A stretch of DNA of 64,000 nucleotides, from the NCBI GenBank assembly GCA_902784865.1, contig CACZWL010000002.1:115515-179514 (forward strand), in the 5' to 3' direction. This document shows positions 37,683-45,250 of this stretch, one piece after another. The DNA is from an uncultured Bacteroidota bacterium. Lineage in GTDB: Bacteria; Bacteroidota; Bacteroidia; Bacteroidales; P3. Under the pieces are notes generated by a model. It was not told the DNA's origin, ran no database searches, and saw nothing but the letters and a program-made list of their open reading frames with translations. How positions within the stretch are numbered: position 1 is the first letter of the stretch; each line of letters opens with the position of its first letter. A program made the position numbers and the translations under genes.

Positions 37683-39659
37683 ATGAGACCGAAAAAAAGA
37701 AGAAAAGTACTGCTTATTGAGCCTAATTATGCTAATAAGTTTCCGCCAATAGGATTGATGAAAATATCAACCTATTATAGGAATCGTGGCAATTGGGATG
37801 TGGTGTTTTATAAGGGTGATTTGACGACCTTTGTAATTGAACGTATTGCGGACAAATGTATTGCCGAACTTGATTTGATTGACAACTCCATTGATTGGGC
37901 CATCCGAAAAGACAGAATATTTGACTATATCAAGACTCGTAAACGGGAGGCGCTGGAAAGTATTGGCGTGGATGATTCCGATTTTGGATTATTGTTGCGA
38001 GGAAAACTGGATGACTACAAGAACTACTATTGGAAGGGCATATGGAAGCAGGAACCCGAATGGGATCGCGTGTGTGTAACCACGTTATTCACCTTTTACT
38101 GGGATATTACGGTGGACACGATTAACTTTGCGAAACAACTTGTAAAGAAGCCCAAAGACTTGAATGTAGGAGGTGTGTTGGCATCCATCCAGCCCGATCA
38201 ATTGTATGAAGCTACTGGAGTAAAACCTTCTGTTGGTGTTCTCAACAAGCCAGGTGTATTCGATAAGGGAGATACTCAAATCATCGACGAGTTGCCTCTC
38301 GATTACTCCATCCTTGATGAAATTGACTATAAATATCCGATGTCAAATGCTTTCTATGGCTATATGTCGCGCGGATGCATACGGCATTGTGCTTTCTGTG
38401 CTGTTCCTACGCTCGAACCTGTCTATACTCCGTATATCTCGCTTACCGACCGCATCAATGGCATCCGTGAACGATATGGCGACCAGAAAGACCTTTTGTT
38501 GATGGACAACAATGTCCTTGCTTCCGAAAGGTTCGAGGATATAATCAACGAAATCAAAGCCTGTGGATTTGAACGAGGTGCAAAATTCTCACAACCCAAT
38601 TTGCTTGAGATATCTGTAAGGAATCTGCGTGATGGTTGGAATGACCGTGCGTATATTCGCAAAACGCAGTCGTTGATAAGTGAGTTCTACGAAACGCTAA
38701 CAAATAAAGAAGAGTCGTATGAGGTTTATAAGATACTAGAAAGATATCATATCAAGAAGTTGATTACCTCAAAGAAAGAGAATCTTCTTGCTGCTTATGA
38801 GGAAATTAAACCGTATTACGATAAACATTTCCACGCTGGATTGAAACAGAGGTATGTCGACTTTAATCAAGGAGTAGACGCTCGTCTGTTTACGGAAGAG
38901 AAAGCTCGTATGTTGGCTTCAATCGCCATTCGGCCATTGCGCATCGCTTTTGATGATATTAAGACTCGTCCCGCTTACGAAAAAGCAGTCAGATGGAGTG
39001 TGTCGGCGGGTATCAAAGACTTTTCGAACTATCTGCTTTACAATTTCAAGGATGAACCTATTGATCTCTACCGAAGACTTAAGATTAACGTCGACCTATG
39101 CGAAGAATTAGGCGTTAGCATTTACTCTTTCCCGATGAAATACCATCCCTTGTATGGAGATAATAGCCACGATAGAGATTACATTGGAGAACATTGGAAT
39201 CGTAAGTATATCCGTGCAATTCAAGCCATTCTTAATAGCACAAAGGGGAAGGTGGGTAAAGGTGTTGAGTTCTTTGGAGAAGCTTTTGGGCACACGGAAG
39301 ATGAGTATTTTGAACTGCTCGAAATGCCCGAAACCTTTATCTTGTACCGATTCTTCTTTAAGTGGTTGGATGAGAAGACTGGACGAGGTACAGAGCATTG
39401 GAAAGGACTTTGGTATCATTGTAAAGAGAAGGTATCCGAATTGGAATGGAACAAAATTGAGGATGTTATTCATACCAATGTGTTTAATGACGATACAATC
39501 CTTGACTTTGCCGACGATGAAGTGAGAGAGTTGTTGCGCTGTTATATGGATTATCGCAAGGACATCATTACGCCAGGCACCGAGCTCTACGATTTGAAGA
39601 AGGAATACGACCAGCACCCAACAAGAAAGTTGCGGAGAAAGGAGCAGCATGAGGCCTAG
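37683..39659 (+). CDS. Radical SAM enzyme with cobalamin-binding-like N-terminus
   Basis: The 658-residue protein begins VLLIEPNYANKFPPIGLMKISTYYRNRG, typical of B12-binding radical SAM enzymes. The cluster motif C232-IRH-C236-AF-C239 binds the 4Fe-4S cluster that cleaves SAM. Further downstream it has LLLMDNNVL, VDFNQGVDARL and IRPLRIAFDD, which fit radical SAM core strands. The long C-terminal region (about 440-658) is unassigned. The substrate is unknown; inside this operon it may modify nucleic acid or a partner protein. It overlaps the next gene by 11 bp, so expression is probably coupled. Confidence 0.85.
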   Translation: MRPKKRRKVLLIEPNYANKFPPIGLMKISTYYRNRGNWDVVFYKGDLTTFVIERIADKCIAELDLIDNSIDWAIRKDRIFDYIKTRKREALESIGVDDSDFGLLLRGKLDDYKNYYWKGIWKQEPEWDRVCVTTLFTFYWDITVDTINFAKQLVKKPKDLNVGGVLASIQPDQLYEATGVKPSVGVLNKPGVFDKGDTQIIDELPLDYSILDEIDYKYPMSNAFYGYMSRGCIRHCAFCAVPTLEPVYTPYISLTDRINGIRERYGDQKDLLLMDNNVLASERFEDIINEIKACGFERGAKFSQPNLLEISVRNLRDGWNDRAYIRKTQSLISEFYETLTNKEESYEVYKILERYHIKKLITSKKENLLAAYEEIKPYYDKHFHAGLKQRYVDFNQGVDARLFTEEKARMLASIAIRPLRIAFDDIKTRPAYEKAVRWSVSAGIKDFSNYLLYNFKDEPIDLYRRLKINVDLCEELGVSIYSFPMKYHPLYGDNSHDRDYIGEHWNRKYIRAIQAILNSTKGKVGKGVEFFGEAFGHTEDEYFELLEMPETFILYRFFFKWLDEKTGRGTEHWKGLWYHCKEKVSELEWNKIEDVIHTNVFNDDTILDFADDEVRELLRCYMDYRKDIITPGTELYDLKKEYDQHPTRKLRRKEQHEA

Positions 39660-42552
39660 CATGCAGAAATATTATGAAGGTCTGGTGTCTAAACAACCTG
39701 AATCCGTTAAACGATTTCTTTTGAAGAATCGATTAATGAGGTATGAAAAAGCTTTTATATGGCTGGACAAGTCCGATAAGATATTTATCACAAACGGTTT
39801 TAAAAAAGGTATTGAATTACGAGCGGATTACGTGTTCAATAAACTTTGCAAAAAATATAGAGCACAACAGCATCAAGAAATTTCAGAAGATCCAGTCAAC
39901 CAACGAAAAAATTATTTCATTGAGTTCAAACCCTTGGCTGTTGAGCTTCAACATTCTGAACTATTATTGTTGCAGGAGTACTGCATAGCATCGATACGTA
40001 GTTTATCCAGATTATCTCAAAATATTTTGTTGGCAAATGGATTATATGGTATAGAACAACTGTTTCCATATATTAAAGGCGAAAAAAGAATCGCAGAGCT
40101 TTTAAAGAGTTCACCCAGAAGAAAGACAAAGGATGAATTATATGGATTGCTTAAAGGTATTCGGCGTAAGGTGGAAGAAAAGTCTAAAATAGCACAACTA
40201 GAAACAACCGATTTCCCTAAAAAGGACAAAACACAAAATGTCAGTATAGAAGAGATAGACGATTTCAAATTAGAGCCCATAGGAGAATCCCCGTCTTTGA
40301 GAAATGACACTGAAGATAAAATGGAGTTATCGTTTGCAGAATGGCAAAATAAATTATCTGTAAGATCGAGAAATATTTTGGAAACAAATGGTGTCACATG
40401 CCATAAAGATTTAAAGGCTTTATTTGATAAAAAATTCTTTTCTTTTAAAGATTTAAAAGGCTGTGGCGCAAAGAGCGCAAAAGAATTAATGGAAATGGCT
40501 AATGCTCTTATAGAGCTGGAGCCACAAACAACAGATAATGTTGACAAAGAAAAAATAAATAATCTTGAAAGAAAAATAAATAGTTGCCATTTGACAACAA
40601 GAGCCAAGAATTTTCTAAAAGAAGCAAATATTGAGACCATAGGAGATCTTGTATCTCTCAATAGAGATGATGTACTAAGATTTAAACATATTGGTCGAAA
40701 AACAATATTTGAATTGGATGTTTTTTTGGAGGGTTTGGGGCTTTCCTTTGGAATGAATCTGACAGGTTGTTCCCGTGAAAATAAAGCAAATGATGTAATT
40801 GATCCAATTCTCGCTTTATTTTCAAACGAAGCAAGATCATTTGCAACATTTTTTAAGGAAAAGCAGGGCCATCTCCCAATGATATTTTTACTATACGAAA
40901 GATTAAACTCTCTTGCAGAATATGAAGAGATGATATTCAAATTATATTATGGAATAGCTGATGCCTCTTCTTTTTCATACGACAAAACTAACTCAGATAA
41001 GAATGATTACTCAATAGAAGGTCGATCCCCGTTGTCAATTGAGGAGATTGCAGAAAAATATTGCCTAACACATGAACGTGTTAGACAAATTCTTGTAAAA
41101 GCGCAGAATAGATTTGTGAATGCGGCAAAACTATTACGTAATCACAGAGACTGGTGTTATTATGGGTTGGATAAAAATCCTCTCTTCGTTTGGAATGTGG
41201 ATGATAACTTACGCAACCTGTTGTCTTTGGAAGATTCAGAATTAAAGATTTACGTGCGCGAAAACTCTCATACAGAACCAGATGTTTCCTTTCTAAATAA
41301 AAAAACCATAATTGACGAATACCTTTTAAAAATATTGCTTATTGGCTGTGACATGAGCCTGTATTGGATTGATTCAGAAAGAGTCGAAATACGTACTGGT
41401 TTATCAAATAAAAAAATAAAGCCAAACGAACCAAAAGCCACTAATATTCTCATGATAACTGGCAGACTTGACTCTTTCAAGTTTAACAAGGCTATCAAAG
41501 AGGTTTTCCGGTTGTATAAGGTCAAGACGGAAGATGATATACTTGTTCCAATAAAAAGCTGTTTTGTCGACAATTCTGACTATTGGTCCTCAGAAAGAAA
41601 GCTGGCAGATAATGAAAAAAATAGTTTAGAATGTTTATTGACAAATCTTTTTAAAGAGATATGTGATGCCTTTGTTGATAATGGGAATCTTTTTGTGAAG
41701 GCAAATAAGATTGATTATGGAACGTTTGCATATGAAATACTCAAAATTGCTGGTACACGGTTACATCGAGATGTTTTATTTACTAGATTAAATAAAGTTT
41801 GTGAAGAAAAAGGGTTATCGGTTCTTGTTGATCCATTACGGTTCTCGTTATTATTGTCTAAGGATTCTCGAATTGTAACATATGGTAAATCTGGTTTTTG
41901 GGGATTGAAAGAATGGGGGGAGGTAACTGGTAGCATCCGAGACATAGCAGTTAAGATGGTTCGGAAATCAAAAGAGCCGATTCAAATAGAAGACCTTGCA
42001 AATAGGATTCTCTTGCATCGACCTGATTCTGCCTTTGATAATGTGACAACAATTATTCGTCAATCTGTATACATGGGGGAATTTGTGCTCTTCTTTGATG
42101 ACTATATCGGCCTTAAGGGTAAAAAATACGATGACAAATATGTCATATATCCAACCTCATTTGACGAGTGGGTTGATACGTATAGGAATTATGTGCAAAA
42201 CAACAGACACCATCCTTATTGTGGCCAAAATGGATATGAGGGATACTTATATCGATGGCATTATAAAGCAAGCCAATTGACGGACTTGTCGCCAGATGAG
42301 ATTGTAAAAATAGATATTCTCGACAAAGAGCTCTCACACTATCCCCATAATGCAACCGAAAACAAATTCCTTCATAATTGCAATCTTTATAAAAGGTTTG
42401 TCGAAGGAAACAATCGCATGTTAAAAGAATCTGACGACAAAGATCTTTTCAAGTGGTTTTACTCTGCCAGTCGCGATTACAGTTCGTATAACGATAATCG
42501 CACTAAATACTTCAGCCAACTACTTCAGTATTTATCCAATAAACTATATTAG
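39649..42552 (+). CDS. Large protein combining RNAP alpha-CTD-like, sigma region-4-like and HARE-HTH-like domains
   Basis: This 967-residue protein is assembled from parts of the transcription machinery. Three helix-hairpin-helix units resemble the RNA polymerase alpha C-terminal domain (about 118-170, 234-285 and 311-370, e.g. LTTRAKNFLKEANIETIGDLV, FKHIGRKTIFEL). A sigma-70 region-4-like HTH lies at about 460-490 (LSIEEIAEKYCLTHERVRQILVKAQNRF core). Residues about 762-825 (SIRDIAVKMVRKSKEPIQIEDLA) resemble the HARE-HTH domain. The C-terminal 140 residues are unassigned. It overlaps the radical SAM gene. A DNA-binding or transcription-linked sensor for the operon is the likely role. Confidence 0.75.
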   Translation: MRPSMQKYYEGLVSKQPESVKRFLLKNRLMRYEKAFIWLDKSDKIFITNGFKKGIELRADYVFNKLCKKYRAQQHQEISEDPVNQRKNYFIEFKPLAVELQHSELLLLQEYCIASIRSLSRLSQNILLANGLYGIEQLFPYIKGEKRIAELLKSSPRRKTKDELYGLLKGIRRKVEEKSKIAQLETTDFPKKDKTQNVSIEEIDDFKLEPIGESPSLRNDTEDKMELSFAEWQNKLSVRSRNILETNGVTCHKDLKALFDKKFFSFKDLKGCGAKSAKELMEMANALIELEPQTTDNVDKEKINNLERKINSCHLTTRAKNFLKEANIETIGDLVSLNRDDVLRFKHIGRKTIFELDVFLEGLGLSFGMNLTGCSRENKANDVIDPILALFSNEARSFATFFKEKQGHLPMIFLLYERLNSLAEYEEMIFKLYYGIADASSFSYDKTNSDKNDYSIEGRSPLSIEEIAEKYCLTHERVRQILVKAQNRFVNAAKLLRNHRDWCYYGLDKNPLFVWNVDDNLRNLLSLEDSELKIYVRENSHTEPDVSFLNKKTIIDEYLLKILLIGCDMSLYWIDSERVEIRTGLSNKKIKPNEPKATNILMITGRLDSFKFNKAIKEVFRLYKVKTEDDILVPIKSCFVDNSDYWSSERKLADNEKNSLECLLTNLFKEICDAFVDNGNLFVKANKIDYGTFAYEILKIAGTRLHRDVLFTRLNKVCEEKGLSVLVDPLRFSLLLSKDSRIVTYGKSGFWGLKEWGEVTGSIRDIAVKMVRKSKEPIQIEDLANRILLHRPDSAFDNVTTIIRQSVYMGEFVLFFDDYIGLKGKKYDDKYVIYPTSFDEWVDTYRNYVQNNRHHPYCGQNGYEGYLYRWHYKASQLTDLSPDEIVKIDILDKELSHYPHNATENKFLHNCNLYKRFVEGNNRMLKESDDKDLFKWFYSASRDYSSYNDNRTKYFSQLLQYLSNKLY

Positions 42553-42554
42553 GA

Positions 42555-43400
42555 ATGATTGTTTCGACATATCCCGGAAAACCGCTTGCAGGAATGGAAA
42601 AGTATAAAAAGCTCTACCATTTTACTTCATTTGACACTTTTGTTAGGATATGGTTGTCAAAGAAATTGAAATTCGGAAGCATGCTTGAGGTAAACGATAT
42701 ACAGGAATCCATGAAAGGCATCTCTGTTTCCCATCCCCATCGCTTACCAATAATGTTTGCATTTCAAGATATCGTTACACACTACAGGCAGATTAGCTTT
42801 ACAATGGATCAGGATACTTTCATTAAAGGATACATGAATACCATGATGTGGGGATACTATGCGGATAAGTCTCATGGAGTGTGTATTGAGTTTGACTATG
42901 ATAAACTAGTAATTCCATGTGATGTTCTAAAAGGGGTTGTGGAATACCAGGACATCGTACCTCAAAGAGTTGATTTGCCAGATTCGGTGAATACAATTGC
43001 AGATGTGAAAGAGTTCGTTTTGTCGGAACAAAAAAAATTATTCTTTGTGAAGCAAAAAGGATGGATAGGGGAAAACGAGTATAGGCTTGTAAGTGACAAT
43101 CATAATTATCTTGACATTGATGGAGCAGTAAGCCGTATTTACCTGACATCCTATGAAAGTGATGAATGTAAGTGGGTGGAGCAACTAGTAGATGGCACGG
43201 TATCCGTCATGTGTTTACATTATTTGAACAATCTTCCTATTGCATCTGACACTAAAAAGTTAAGAGAACAAATTGAAAAAGCAAGAAACAAAACAGGAGT
43301 TTTGAATCAGATATCCGAGCAAGCGAAGTTATTTTATAAAAAACACAAAAATGACGAAAACGAGCCTTTGATATTGAATGAATATATTATTAAAACATAA
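42555..43400 (+). CDS. DUF2971-family protein
   Basis: The 281-residue protein starts 2 bp after the previous stop. It carries the DUF2971 hallmarks: YKKLYHFTSFDTFVRIWLSKKLKFGS near the start, MMWGYYADKSHGVCIEFDYD in the middle and KGWIGENEYRLV later. Family members of unknown function occur often in defence islands; structural arguments have linked them to ADP-ribosyltransferase-like or other effector folds, but this is not certain. It is the last gene of the six-gene operon. Confidence 0.8.
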   Translation: MIVSTYPGKPLAGMEKYKKLYHFTSFDTFVRIWLSKKLKFGSMLEVNDIQESMKGISVSHPHRLPIMFAFQDIVTHYRQISFTMDQDTFIKGYMNTMMWGYYADKSHGVCIEFDYDKLVIPCDVLKGVVEYQDIVPQRVDLPDSVNTIADVKEFVLSEQKKLFFVKQKGWIGENEYRLVSDNHNYLDIDGAVSRIYLTSYESDECKWVEQLVDGTVSVMCLHYLNNLPIASDTKKLREQIEKARNKTGVLNQISEQAKLFYKKHKNDENEPLILNEYIIKT

Positions 43401-43523
43401 TCACAAGGGATGCCACATGCTCCTCTACAATAATAAGGTAAAACAGAATGAACCATTTCCCACTTTTTCAAACCTCAATTAAATGCGAATTGGAAATTTC
43501 ACTATAAATGCGTTAGTCTGTAT

Positions 43524-43554
43524 TTTGACATTTGAAATAAAACCCATATCTTTG
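43524..43554 (+). promoter_or_regulatory. Promoter for DUF4143 ATPase
   Basis: TTTG (43524-43527), 19 bp, then TATCTTTG (43547-43554), separating this gene from the operon upstream. Confidence 0.8.
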
Positions 43555-43621
43555 TACCCGGAAAAAAACAAGAGATAGCATTAAGAATAAACACGACGAA
43601 ATCCATACAATAAGTAAAAAA

Positions 43622-44848
43622 ATGCAAAAACAGGATTTGATATATCGCAAGCAATATATGCAGCAACTGCATAGCCTAAAAGACCAGAATATCATAAAGG
43701 TAATTTCTGGAGTGCGTCGTTGTGGGAAATCGACATTGCTGATGATGTTCGCCGATGAACTGATAAATAATGGAGTACAAAAAGAGCAAATTCAATTCTA
43801 TAATTTCGAAGATCTTGACACGTTGGCCATTGGCGACATCTACCAAATCCATACACACATCAAGAATCTGCTGGTCGAAAACACACCAAACTATATCTTT
43901 CTGGATGAGGTTCAAAATATCAAGGAGTTTCAACGATTAGTCGACAGCCTCTATATCAAGTCCAATGTGGATGTCTACATCACAGGTTCTAACGCCTATA
44001 TGCTCTCTGGCGAGTTGGCCACTTTGCTGACTGGACGTTATGTGGAAATCAACCTTCTTCCACTACAGTTTTCTGAATACTACAATTTTACAGTATCAAA
44101 ATCGCCAAACTTATCAAAATTGGAAATTTTGGCGAATTTTATACATTACGGTGGTATTCCTGAGTATGTTAAACAACTCATTGCAGGAGAAAAACAGGCT
44201 GACCTATTTGCTGATAGTATATTGAAGACAATTGTAGAAAAGGATATCTTCAAACGTCTCAACATTACCAACAAGCACGATTTCAACAAGATCCTTGATT
44301 TTATTTTCGACTCAGTGGGATCGTATGTATCTCCTCGTTCTATATCCGACACGCTCCGTTCGCAAGGTACGGTGGTTGACAAAGAAACAGTGGCCAAATA
44401 CCTCGATGCAATGTGCGAGGCTTATCTAATCTACAAGGTTCCTCGATTTGAAATAAAAGGCAAAGGTTTATTGCAAACCCTAAACAAATACTATGTTGTA
44501 GACCCCTGTTTCGCCAAAGTACGCTTAAAGAAAGGAATTCTAAAAGACCGTTCTCATTGGCTTGAGAATATGGTATACCTTGAACTTGTCCGACGCAACA
44601 GAGATGTATTCATCGGCAAGCGCAACAATCTGGAAGTTGATTTTGTTGTCACGGACTACGACGGCTATACATCCTATTATCAAGTGGCTTGGACAACTGA
44701 AAATCCAGAGACATTGGAACGTGAATTGGCATCGCTCCGAGCAATCAAAGATTCCAACCCGAAGTATTTGCTGACGACGGACAACGACTTTAACCCTGTG
44801 TACGACGGCATTCGAAAGTTAAATGTAATTGACTGGTTTCTACAATAA
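43622..44848 (+). CDS. AAA+ ATPase with DUF4143 domain
   Basis: The 408-residue protein has Walker A SGVRRCGKSTLL (about 29-40), Walker B YIFLDEVQNI, the sensor-1-like YITGSNAYML and a C-terminal DUF4143 region including an endonuclease-like VDFVVTDYDGYTSYYQVAW. Such ATPases are common in Bacteroidota and archaeal genomes, often as single genes; they have been discussed as toxin-antitoxin-like or mobile-element genes without a settled function. It has its own promoter. Confidence 0.88.
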   Translation: MQKQDLIYRKQYMQQLHSLKDQNIIKVISGVRRCGKSTLLMMFADELINNGVQKEQIQFYNFEDLDTLAIGDIYQIHTHIKNLLVENTPNYIFLDEVQNIKEFQRLVDSLYIKSNVDVYITGSNAYMLSGELATLLTGRYVEINLLPLQFSEYYNFTVSKSPNLSKLEILANFIHYGGIPEYVKQLIAGEKQADLFADSILKTIVEKDIFKRLNITNKHDFNKILDFIFDSVGSYVSPRSISDTLRSQGTVVDKETVAKYLDAMCEAYLIYKVPRFEIKGKGLLQTLNKYYVVDPCFAKVRLKKGILKDRSHWLENMVYLELVRRNRDVFIGKRNNLEVDFVVTDYDGYTSYYQVAWTTENPETLERELASLRAIKDSNPKYLLTTDNDFNPVYDGIRKLNVIDWFLQ

Positions 44849-44882
44849 AAATGCGTAAAAGTGCGAAAGTTAAAATGAGTAT

Positions 44883-44951
44883 ATGGATAAGTTTCAGGAA
44901 GCAATGTGCGCTTTTGCCAATGATATGCCAGGCTCCCGAGAGAAAGGATAG
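44883..44951 (+). pseudogene. Short gene fragment
   Basis: A 22-codon frame (MDKFQEAMCAFANDMPGSREKG) reads like a piece of a protein and runs to a stop. Nothing upstream continues it. It is probably debris at the right edge of the acquired region. Confidence 0.3.
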
Positions 44952-44956
44952 TGTGA

Positions 44957-45250
44957 GACGGTGTTGATGGCACCCAAGATGATACCCAAGGTGGCACCCA
45001 AGGTGGCACTCAAGGTGTTACTCAAGATGTTACTCAAGGTGTTACTCAAGATGATAATCTTGATGCGTGGATAGAAGAAAATATACGTCAAAATCCAAAG
45101 ATAACAACAGATGAATTAGCTAAGTTGAGTAATAAGGGAATTGCTACAATCAAACGCCACATTGCCAAACTGCCACACATCAGATATGTAGGTAGCGGCT
45201 ATAGCGGTCATTGGGAAGTACTAACGGAAACAAAAAAAAACAGGAACACG
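44957..45250 (+). pseudogene. C-terminal winged-helix remnant of an ATP-binding/Fic-type regulator
   Basis: There is no start codon. The frame opens after a stop at 44954, encodes a TQG/TQD-rich 12-bp tandem repeat (44966-45058), then a winged-helix segment (PKITTDELAKLSNKGIATIKRHIAKL, GSGYSGHWEVL) typical of the C-terminal tails of Bacteroidota AlbA-type or Fic-type regulators. The frame continues without a stop into the GH97 start codon. The catalytic or ATP-binding front half is absent. Confidence 0.65.
44966..45058 (+). repeat. 12-bp tandem repeat (ACNCAAGRTGNN)
   Basis: About seven units encode Thr-Gln-Gly/Asp-x. Repeats of this kind form the flexible linker in the parent regulator family. 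Confidence 0.85.

Noticed and set aside
44966-45058. Tandem 12-bp repeats considered as a CRISPR array
   Set aside because: No spacers; the units are contiguous and encode a Thr-Gln-rich linker.
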